From NCBI RefSeq assembly GCF_001949145.1, contig NW_019091420.1:481539-545538 (forward strand): a stretch of 64,000 nucleotides of DNA, read 5' to 3'. This DNA is from Acanthaster planci. Its lineage: Eukaryota; Echinodermata; Asteroidea; Valvatida; Acanthasteridae. Every line of letters begins with the position of its first letter. Position 1 is the stretch's first letter. Under the pieces are notes generated by a model that worked only from the letters and a program-made list of their open reading frames with translations, was not told the origin of the DNA and made no database searches. The position numbers and the translations under genes were made by a program. This document shows, piece by piece, positions 34,601 through 46,600 of the stretch.

Positions 34601-37600
34601 AAGGGCACATGTAGATAAGCTGGCCAGAACTGGTAAAAACCGGTTAACCCTATTTGGGGGGGGGGATTCATCCTACCCTATTAAAAGCTTGTTCAGTGTC
34701 AACGCCTTTCTGGCATTCTGTAAAAACAAAACTTGAACATATTATTTTCATTGAATAAGTGGTAAGACCCGCCAAAATTGATCACTGGTAAATTCAGATG
34801 TATCTGTCCAGACCTGTACTCTGGCTCAGAACATTACATGTAAACTTGTACAGTGTACATGTACTTAAATACTGTAAATAGTGAAGCAGCGTGTGTTTTC
34901 TTGTACATGTAATTCACAAGTTCCCTTGCATACTTTTAATGACCTTAAAGTCGAAGATATTCGTTGCAAATTGGCCTAACCCTCTGGGCCCTTTTTGCTA
35001 GGGACCCACCTCAATCCTTCGAAGTCCTCCAAACTTTTTTGAAGATGTTACTTGGAAGTGTGCCTGCTGCCTCAATCCTTCAAAATCCTCCGGCAAGTCC
35101 TGTCATTATGTTGAGGCAGTGCAAATGGCATTCTTGAGCAGTGCGGTTGATTCAAAAGAAATATTGGGTTGAATTCATGCATGACTAACCCAAAACAATA
35201 CAAGGTCCCGCCCGCGACCTTCACACTGCACGGCATCCTTCGCAATCAGCCATGCCCTTTTGCCATTCACCCTCAATCTTCCAAAATCGCCCGAAGGATT
35301 TTGGAAAATTGAGGTGGGTTGGAGTTAAAGAAGAGAGGATGGTATCCTTTTGGACACTTTCAAGATAACTTTGCTTCCTTCTTGCTTCTTGTCGATTAAA
35401 CCGTTCTCAAATATTATCACATGTACCGGTAGCATTAAACAAATACATGTATGTATGTAAGAAAAATAACGATGATCAACTGCTTAATGAATACCTTAAC
35501 CAAAAGAGGACGGTGAAACATGTCCATTGCCTGCGGAAGAACAGTTCTTAAAAGGAAACTGATGCCCAACAACCCTGGTAAACTTTTTAAAAAATGAAAC
35601 AAAACAATCAGTTGGAATGAAATAAAAATAATAACATGAAAGTGAAATGGTAACTTGTGAGCTCTCCTTCAATTCAGAAGCTTGCATGGTGGCACAAAGT
35701 ACATTTTATCTCTTAGTGTGGACATTATGTTGTGGCACTGAAATCATATTTTCTATCTGGAATGCCTGATCTGATCATTGCTTGATGCTGCGAGACAGAC
35801 TACGCAAGGGTTCGCGGCGTGCATGCTATCTGTTCCGATTTCTTCGCGTAATTCTACCCGCGCTCGAATTTGGCTTCCTCTTAAAAGTCATCCTCGGAGG
35901 CATGTCATTGTTTCAACTGTAGATCTTCGTCTCACTCCTTTTTTTTCTTAATACCCCCTCCGTGGCCCCCACAGGCACCTGATAGTCAATTGAGTTTAGA
36001 ATGAGGCAGGTGCACTGGCCTGACATTTCCAGACCACCGCTGAATAAAACATCGGCGCCCCGGTGTTACATGATGCGGGTTCAAAGAAAGGCGTGGGCCA
36101 GGAACAGGGAAGATAATATATCTTTCCGCAAGACCCATACTTGTCTCCCTTTTTAAGAAATGAAAGACGATGCTGCTTATTAGAGTTGCAATGTGTGTCC
36201 AGCTCGTAAAGTGCATATTTGGTCCTTTTTCTCTCTCTCTCTTGTAAGTCTGGGATGGAGGTAAGATATTGAAGATGATGGATTTCAGGAGACCTTTTTC
36301 AAAGGTCTTCCGGTAAGTAGTTACACAATATGCTTGTTTCAAAGAAGAATCGACAAATACAGGTTCTCCCCCCCCCCCGAGAGTCAGTGTGTCATGAGGT
36401 GACTGCACTAAGACAGATTTTTGGTGGCTTAAAAATGGCTTACACGTCTCTGCCTGGGATTATAACCTTGAATGTAAAGACGTGCTGTTTTACTCATCTC
36501 CTGGAAAGGGTTTTACTCATCTCCTGGAGGAAAGGGGGTAACACGAAACATGAGGAGTCCTCAAATGTATCCAATATTTTGTTCCCCCAAACGATCCTAT
36601 CTGTAATGTGCAGTAGCATGTGGACTGGATGTTAATACTCGATCAGGGTCCGATATGATCATTCATACGGGTACATGTACAGTACAAGTAAGAACATGAA
36701 GGACGAGGCCAGGATGTGAATTAGATTCCCCAGCAATTGCCCCGGCAGCATTAATGCATCATGACACATTGCTGGCTGCTCTTGAAGATGTCTACGTACG
36801 TGGGTGTGCCATTGTACACGTACATGCCCTTGTTTTTTGGGTTTTTTTTTTTTCCGCCGTTCTCTTTCTCCTTTTAATGTGTGTACACGTCTGTGCGTGT
36901 CTTCCCTTGTATTGGATGTTCGGAGTGCATAATTAGATTCATGGGTGTTGGTCCATGTTTCGCACGCACGCTGGAGCCGGCTTTAGATTTTGCCACTGAC
37001 GTCAGTATGTGTCAAAGGAAAAAAAAAAACCGGCAGGCCTGTGTGTCTAGCCCATGGGCTTGAATGTTCTCGCTCATATTTACAATTCAGGCCAGACTTA
37101 CTACATTATGCACATGCACAAGCATAACATTGGGGGCCCCATGAAGAAAATGCAGGGAGTTAAATTTCTAGGTATTTGCTAAGTCCCCCGGGGCAAGCTG
37201 CTGGTTTGGGCATCACATCTCATATTTTTTGGGGGTTTCATTTTCCTCTTTTCCTGGTGGTTCGACTTGTTGGTTGGCCAGTTGATGAAATTTCACTTGT
37301 GTAATTTGCGGGCAGTGTCAGTATCACAGTCTACTTATTGTGTGAGTGGGTTTTTTTTTTTTTTAATCCTTGAGTTTTGTAAGAGGATATGTGATTGGAT
37401 AAGATTTTGATACAGTTGTCTGATTGTCCACTTGTAATGGTTGACACACGGAAATGTGTGCCATTTTGGAGAGGCTGTGATTTGTTTCACTGTGCATAAG
37501 AGGTCACCCGATTGGATGCCGGCACTTTAGGCCATATCTCATTACCCAGTGACAGATGTGGATACATTGTGGCTGATGAGGCCATTGCCCTGTTTCTGTG

Positions 37601-40600
37601 CTGTCACTACCCTTCATTTGCCTCATAGTCTCCCCTGTTCATGTTTGAGCCGACCGTCCCCAAAGCCCCATCAAATATTCAGTAGAGCAGATGATGTCGT
37701 GCCAAGTTGGTGCACCTCGCGGAATTTCCCCTCCCGTGCACATACATGTACGCAGCCACTGTGGTCGTCATCTTTGAGACGAGCATCTGAGACTTGCAAA
37801 AGATTCTTTTGGACAATCGGACTTCACCCTTCATGATTTCTTCATCTCCTCGGAACTGTCTGTTTGGCTGCCATCTTTTGATCATCGGCGAGGTAGTCTT
37901 CGCCGGATCAGTTTGAGATTTGGAATAACTAGATCTTCTTAGGGAGATTCGAGTCAAGAAGGGAGACTCCCAGCTGTGTATGCTGAGCACAATGAAACCA
38001 CTACTGGACTTAAGCGGCAAACCCAAGACTTGCTGCACTGGAGGGCTGGGTGACTTGAAAGGGCTGAGGGTGCTGGCCGCCTCGCCGGAGAAGGGCACCC
38101 TGCTGAGCCCCACGGGGATGGACCACGCCCTACTTACCGTCATCATGATTTTACACAGGTAGGGGCTTACCAGCAAAGGGCAGGCCTGGCTATTAAAGTG
38201 GGTGTTGGCGGGGCAGGGTTGGGCCATGCCTGCTGAAATGACGTTGGGCTGATCTTTTTGTAGTGCACCTGTATGTTACTTGTAATTTGGGAGTTTGGAT
38301 TTCGTGAGTTCTCTTGTAACAGGTGTTTTTGTCCATTTCACTGGCTCAAATCACTACACATGTATTCAGACCCAGAGGCGTGTTCTGTTCAACTGTGACC
38401 AGCTTTGTAAACCAGAGTCGGACGTCACACGTTTGAATTCAAGTTCTCTTGCTACATGTATGTAAAACTGGCCAGGATTGAAAAAATGCCTTCATCTTTC
38501 AGGGTTCCCGCAGTTATGGAAAAATCCTTGGGGGGAAAAAAAGTTGTCCTGGAAAGTCAGGGGAAAGTCATGGAAAATACCTGTAGGCATGAAAGTGGGG
38601 CATCCTGGAATCCTGCCATCCGAGGACAAACGGTCATGAAAATCACGATCACTCAAGGGTCATTTTTGATTGGCCGTTTTGGATGTGATATTGGAATAAT
38701 GATAAGTGTACAGGCTCTCCTTGTCTCTAGACATAAAGAAGCAGCAGTGGGTAGGGCAGTCTTCCAGTTCATACAACAGCAAAGGGAATTTATCGGTATT
38801 GTCATGGACGTTGTTGTACCTTATCCCTAACCCGCTAGGGCCTTTTTACGAGGGCACATCCTCAATCCTCCATGGCCCTACTTTTTGTTTTTTCTTTTGT
38901 TTTGTTTTTCTTGGGGGGGGGGACGGTTGGGCACATCAGGTTGGTTGCTGGGCTGAAGTTGGTTTTTTGCAGAGTTGGCTAACGGCTTTACTTTTGTAAT
39001 AAACAAAGCAGACATGTGCCTTTGTTTTAGCACACTGCAGTTGAGGATTGTGTAATTTATGACCAGCAGCAGTGAATGATTGAACACACCGTCCTTGGGT
39101 ACATGTATATTGTAAACCGTAAAATGCGTGACCAGATGCACCACTGTGTGACTGATTTTCATACTTCTGTCACCATTCACCCTCAATCCTCCAAAATCTT
39201 CCAGCAAATCAGCGTTCATTCTCAATCCTCCAAAATCCTGCAGTGTTCATGTCATCATTCATCCTGAATCCTCCAATATCTTCCAAAACCGCCCGGAGGA
39301 GCCAATCCCAGTGTCCAGTAACTTTAGAAAAACATGTTGGGAGTGAGGAAATCCGTATTCATTGTGCCACTTTTATTTTTGTAATGTTGATATTTTCCCT
39401 TGATTGCAGGTCTCTCGCTGGTATTGTGACACTTTTAAGAACCTATGGCTGGGGAACAGTGTACAGTCTACCAGTATGGGTGCATTCATGGCACTTGACA
39501 ATGACATAAAAAAAATTTCCCACTTCACTGCCTAAATGGGTTTCCCCAGCTTGCATAACATCGCAGGCTCAAGGCACTTTGTTTTTTGTCTAGCGAGTTG
39601 TTTATGTGGATTTCTATATTTCTAAGCCCTTAGTCATTGTATTTGTTTACTTTTTTTCCTTGTGAATGTGAGTAGTTTCTTCCAGCGGTCTGAGGTTAGG
39701 AATTCAAGGTCGTGATTCTGTGCATTGTTGCATCGCATGACTCAGCAGATCACAAGTTTCAGTCTGCGTACATTTCCATGCAAGCAAAACCAACCACCCT
39801 GCCGTTTGCATGCTCCGATTCAGTCCACTCCAAGACTTCTCTGATTCATCTCTGCCCTCCAAATGTCCAGCTCTAAACTGCCGTTGATGGGTACCGGTTC
39901 TTTTAGTTGAATCCTTCAAAGATCTCGGCTCCCTGTTTCTTTTCTGTTGTTGGGGGATAGGGATTTCCCCATTTGTTTTGAAAACTTTTTGACAGGTACC
40001 ATGACGTGATCATCAGATCAGTATTTAGTCACTCTGTTTCCTTCTCTGCAGTTAGGGACAATGTCGTGTTGAATTACATGGATTGGTACTGTAAAGCCTT
40101 TACACTGCATCTTTTGGACAAACAGATTAAATGTACACGTACCATGTGTACATGTACACGGTTGTAACCCTACATGAACATGCACTCTTTCCAAACAATG
40201 TATCACCAAAGACGGGTGTAAAAGCAAAGTCACCGAGCTTGTTCATGCGTTTTTATTATTTCACACAGTCATTATTTATTCTGAGAGAATTTGAAGCGAC
40301 ACACATGAGACTGTCTGGATTGTATTTTTCTGCGACGCAGTCAGGTGCCTCAGTGAGTGTCGTGTGTCAGTGGCATTTTGGTACAGTACATGTACCAAGG
40401 CCAAAACACCGTCCAAACCAGTGGAGTTATGCAAGTTAGGAACTGAACACGCTTTGGCCTTGATACGTATTGAAATATGCTGAGCGGGCACCATTGGCAA
40501 ACTGCCATCATAGAATTCTACACTGACTACAGTGTACATGCACATAATGGTAGTTTGACCAGTGGGTCATGATGCAGTCAGGGACAGGTCAATAATAGAG

Positions 40601-43600
40601 TTGTGGAAATTTCCATGCGTGGTCAAATCCAAAAGCCTGTTCCATTGTCCACGTAGAGGGGTGTCTTTTTGACTGTGCCGAGCCCCTCCAACAAAAGGAG
40701 CTTAAACTTGTCAAGAGGATTGTTTGTTACACTTGTCTGAAAATGTTGTCAGGGCTGATGCAACGTTTGTCTTCAGAAATACTGACGAGTTTGTCCCGTG
40801 GACGTGGTAAATTTTCATGCGGAAAAATTTACCCCTCATTGTGGATGCTTGGGTCTCCCCTCTGGAGACACATGTAGTGGTCCAGGGATTCCCTGCATTG
40901 GGGATTTCATTGAAATGCACGTAACTGCTGCACATACAATATAATGTGTCCAGAAGATTCTTTCGTTTTCACATCACAAATGTTGCCATTTCACAGCGTC
41001 TTCTCACTTTCACGGCTCCTGGATGGTCAAATTGTTTGCTCTTTTCATTGGAATTGGAGAGAAAAAAAAACAAGTCAACAACTGGCAGACTTCGTGGCCA
41101 GTTTTGTGTCAGGAGAGCAGTTATTCATTTCCAACCGTACATGCATTTCGAGATTGTAAATTGTGATGTGTTGACGTTACCAGCTTGGCAATTATTTCAG
41201 ATCAGTTGTTATGTGGTTCTCTGAACGTGCTCTTGGGTTTGGAGTCAAGGATAACACCTTCCATCGTTGCTGGTATACAGTGTAGTTACCATTTTGCCTT
41301 GTCCGAAGGCAAATTTACGAATATCAAAAGGAAGTGCATGTTCCGCCTGTAGCTGTCTCTAGCTCTGTGCATGTCCCAAGCAGGGTATTGATATTCAGTT
41401 CCTGACACAGTGGAAAGACTCGGCAAGCGAACCGTCTCACAGAATTCATCTCGGCTGCGCACGTAGCGGTAGCTGTATTGGTCCTTTGCCAGAACCAGTT
41501 CCTCCTCCAGCCCGTAGCCCCCTTTGAGGAATTCAGTCAATTTGGGGCATTTCCGGAATCGAGCGTCTACCCGTGACCTTGAGCAACACTCAGAACATTC
41601 CGTCAGCGGGGAGAAAGGACCTTTCTAATCAGCCGGCACATGCAGCTGGGATCCTTGCCAGGAAAGGGAGAGTTAAAAAAAACAAAGGATCACTTGCCAC
41701 ATCTGGCGGGGAGTTGATCTCCTAAGCCAAGCTTGTGGAACATTCCGTGGAGATTTCTGCCCCTCTCAAGCCAGGCTTGTCCAAGAGTGAGGAACGCCAT
41801 CAGCTGTGCTGTTAATCCTGGATTTCCCACCCCCGACATCTGGAAACAGGGGGGGTCATTTGGATCCTGAGGACACGTCGCCTTTCGTGGTACCACACGC
41901 AACGTCGGCATTTTTCAGGAGCTCTGCACGCAGTCTTAAAAAAAAAACAGGGAGAAAAAGTGAATCACGGAACTGTGGCGAACATACATTTAAAATCCGG
42001 TGGAACACTGTGAGCGAGGTCATTCAAAGATGCGCATTCATTTAGGACAGAGTTCGTCTAACAAGGATATTTTGTCTTCAATTTGTTTCAGCACGTCGGC
42101 CACCGGTGGGGCCATCGATAACAAGATAGAGCAGGCTATGGTAAGTAACCATATACTTCCTCATAAAAAAAAAAAGTGACGATACATCGCTTATCTGGCT
42201 AACTGACACTACAGACCTGGCACATTAAGTTCTTTCTTTTCCCAAAACGTTATAGCCTTTTCCTCCAGACACCAGTGTTAGGAATGATCTTTCTCTAGGA
42301 GTATTTTGCCTGTGAAGCCAGTTCAGTTTGCTTCACACATTTTTCTGGAAAAAGAGTATCAGTGACCCTCTAAAAGTTGTCACCTTCATGAATGCTCTTA
42401 CTTCTTTTGAAGTAAAAATCGACAAGCACGTTTCTGTTGCTTTTCATTCTCCATGGCATGCACCATTTTGTGTTCCAAAGGTTGAGCTGTATTTAAATGT
42501 ATTGATTATTGAAACGATAAACAATCAGTGCAACATGCACGGCACGACAATTGAATAACTTGAACAGTTTGCAAACCGGAAAATTTACATAACAGTTTCT
42601 GCCATTACATCCAGTTTACACTGGAACAGGTCAAATTGAGTAGGGTGGTCATGCATTCAAATTGTTGGCAGCTTGGGTCTTCCAGATATTTGTTCAAGAA
42701 GCAGTGATTTGTTTTGAGTCTGGGTTGCCACATTACACAGAAAGCCAGTTCATTTGAGACGATGATGCTCCATTTTGGAATGAGCAATGTACCCAGCCCC
42801 CCATGCCAACTTGTGGCAGGTACAGGGGCCATGAAATCAGTAGTCGAGTCGTCTTTTAGAGATCCAGGCAACATTTCGGACACATGAAACAGCAGAGAGT
42901 TTAAGATTTGGGTCCAAAATTGGGGTTTGCAAACTTGGAGAAACAAAAACTTTGTGACCAAATTTGTTTTGGCCTGTCCTCAGGACAGTTGGCTAGATTG
43001 AGACACCAGATCAGTGGACCTCCAGATCGGTGTTAACTCAGAAGATTGCCTCTTTTTGTATAAAAGCTTCAAAATGATGAACAGAAAAAAAAGTTATGCT
43101 GTAGAATGATTGAGTTTTTGCCTCTGCATGGATGGCATAAATTCAAGGTGAGACTGGTGCTAGAGGAGCAGTAATCTGTTTGGATTTTTCCATGCGTGAC
43201 CTTTTGGTCCTGACCCCAACGACAACAATAACGTGGACCAACAGCAAAGATTTCCACCGAAAAGAAAAATGCATAATAAACCTCCGGCCCCTCGCTGTGC
43301 TTAGGATGCAGTAGGTACATGTATGACCCGGTTTGACCTCAGGGATGGCCAGTGTCATTGCATTGTGTCATTGCATTGTCCATTCACAGGCACGTAATCT
43401 CTGCCGACCGACAATATATTCTACTGAATGGGATTTGGCAGTGCCAATGGACTTATCAAAGCGTCAACAAGCTTTGAATGCTCTGTGAGCGGGGGGGGGG
43501 ATTCAATATGAAAAGATGGAAAGGGTTCGTGTTGAGAGCATGTCACCACCTCAGTCATTTCTGGAACCTGTAGACATGGGCTAGTGCGACGGGTTGAACA

Positions 43601-46600
43601 GTTACAATAGCAGCAGTGCATAATTGGCATGTTAGCATCTCCCCTTTCCCCCAATTTTGTTGGCAAATGCTTGATTCACAGCGTTTAGCTGCTCACCACA
43701 GAGCGGTTCAAAACCAACAAGAATCGCCCGAGACAATTCTCTCCTCAAAGCCGGCGAAACTATTTTCTGTGGGGACCGCGTGGCGTGTACAGTAGACCTT
43801 TTACTGGGTTCAGTTGTACTGCCTGTCTGATGTTTGTGAGAGGCGTGAGTATCGCGTGCAGGAAGTCGGATATAAATACATCTGATGCCCTGAACTTGAC
43901 CTCTGTGCGGGTGAATGAGGAAAAACAAAACCAGCGGAAAGAAGGTCAGAAATCCATTTGTGTCCATATGTATGAAGTTGATATCCCGTACGGTGCACAC
44001 TCGACACACTTTTATCATTAGATTCTTCACGACGTTGGTACCGGTGTGATACTCAGTCGTGTTTTTAGTTTTTTGGTTTTGATTCCATTTGGGAGGTATT
44101 TTGGAGGTTTCAGTTTTCGTCTGCTGAGTCACAGGCTGATAGTGTTCAGTCCTCGGTGGATGGAGCGTGGCACACTGATGCAGATGCTAGGAGGAAAAAT
44201 GTGCTCCTCGGCACACGTTTCCCCCGCCCCCACAGGGCCATTTACATTTTGGATGCACCAAGGTTTCCAAGTTTGACCTTCATGGCTTTGGAAAGCAAGC
44301 TTCCCCCAAGCCGCTGGTTTCATAAATCTGTCATCCGCAATGAGGAAACAATCGGTACCGAAATAATTTTTCTGTAAACGCTAGGGCCAATTTGGTTGGT
44401 ATCTTCTCTCAACTAAGCAGACGTTTTCCTGGCTTAGCAAATGTTTTGTACCCTGTAGATCCAGGTCTACATGTAAGCCAAGACTGGATGCGTACCACGC
44501 AGGGCCCGCTTTCATTCAGCAGGCCAGTCCAAAATATGGCATCTGCTAAGCAAAGTCATTGCGCAGAGCTAAATAAAAAAATTAACTCAGCAGGGTCCTG
44601 GTGACATGAAATGCACACTGCACAGTTTTATTTGTGTGGCCGGTAACCCAGTTTTGGTCCCCTGCACTTAGCAGCTCGCTAGAAAAAACTTGGCCCCCAG
44701 GAGGTCGTCGTCATTGATTGCTGAAGGGAGGCTCCCCCAGCATGTGCAGTCCAGTCTGAGGCCATGTTATTGATTCCAACCTTAGTCTCATCGTTGAGCG
44801 GTTTTGGTTGGGTTTGTTCACATTACGGGGGGTACATGAGAAGCTGTTCAAACTCCCAGGAGGCCAAGTTTGTGAAGGTCTTCTATTCTCATACCATAAA
44901 TAATTACTGAGATTTCCACACACAAAAAAGTAAAACACTGTGGCAGTCCCGAAACTTTCATTTCAATCCATGCGCAATTTTTTCATACAACAGGACTGAG
45001 AGATACATGTACATGTATAGATATCAGTGGGGAAGATTTTGTTGTAAAACTTAACTGCAAGTGCCCAATTTCACTAAAGATGTATAGATTTGGACATCAC
45101 ATAGTAGATTTTCTAAATATGGCAAGATTCAAAAATATAGACGCCCCGCTTTGATATAAGAAGATTTTGCTGCAGAACTTGCTTGTAGAGGCCCTGTTCA
45201 CCGAAATTCCACAAATGTGGGCCATCTTTCTCCTTCAGACAGCAAGAGTCCAAGGACAGGACTTCAGGTCTGGTGGTCCCATGGGTGAAAATCAGACCCA
45301 GTCAAGATGGCACCTGGAGAGTCTGTCCCAGTGTAGAAAATCCTGATTATTTGTGGCTAACTGGTTCACGAGTATGAATGATATACATGTACCTGTACTG
45401 GTGCCCCGCCCACGCTTGATCCCATGTAGCTTTGTCGAGAGTCGACTCAAAGGTTGATTTTAACACGGATGTACATGTATTTCAGACAGAAAGGTCCTCT
45501 TAACTGGAAATCAGCCATGCATATTCTTGAAGCACTGCGAGTGATGACACCACATATTTTTAGTCTTTTTTTTTTTCAGTATTGCTTAACCCTAACTGCC
45601 CAAGGGTTGCTGGACCAAACATTCCCCATTCACACAAAGTTTAAGTCCCCATACTTTCTGCACAGAGGCTGTTGGACTTTGTTTTTCTGAGGTATGCCAA
45701 ACCCAATGCAAAAGCCAGCTGTCTGGGCTTCCAGACCTATTCCCACAGAATTAAACACTTCACTACTGTTTAATTCTGTGTGGTTGGGGTTAACTGGAAG
45801 TTGGCCACTCACATTCTTGAAGTGTTTGATGCAATAACACTCACACGTTTATAGTTTTCTCTTTATCCTTTTGTTTATTTTGCACCACGCAAGTTCCACA
45901 GAATCCTTCATCTGATATTTCCTTTTTGGCCACAGCCTTCCTAGCATGCATTTTCGTGAAACTTCCAGGAACGTGTCCAAATCCATCAATGTGGCAGATG
46001 ATGAGAAACAAAGCTCGCTCAACTCAAGAATTCCACCCACACACCACCATTCTACATGTACATGTACATGAAAAGCTTGGGCCTACCCACGTCTACCGTT
46101 CACAAGTTTGGCACATGTTCACTGTCATTAACAGCTCATCAGAATGCGGTCGGCCGCCTGGCATTCTTGACAAAACAGGGGCTCAAGGCAGTCAGGGCGC
46201 ATGCAAGCAGCGGAGGATTGGATGACATTCCCATAGGAGATGGGGCTAGTTAGATACTGTACATGTACATGTTGGATGTACGTGACATTTAAAGATCCCA
46301 ATACACGCTTGTGTCACAAGCCACAAAAGTTTGTGTACAGCTTGGAGAACACGTGAATGACAAATGGGAATGTAAATCATATACTCTGACATTTTATCTA
46401 CCTGTCTCTCTCTGTGTCGCTATTTTTATTGCACATGTCCATGTTGGCCTGTCGTCTTTGTTTATATTATGTTGGCTTGTGCATACACATGAACTGTACT
46501 GCTTTGCCAAACAGGAGCTACTGGATTGGGGATGAATGCATGTTTTGTACAGGGCAAACTGAGGATTTTGAAGGGTTGAGGATTACCCCTAACCCAAAGG

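Noticed and set aside
35271-35316. Short hairpin (CCTCAATCTTCC...GGAAAATTGAGG) as a separate RNA gene
   Set aside because: It is the end of the CCTCAATCCTCC dispersed repeat and has relatives elsewhere in the window.
43632-44132. 166-codon minus-strand frame
   Set aside because: No family signature and no splice partner; a length reachable by chance in a 64-kb window.
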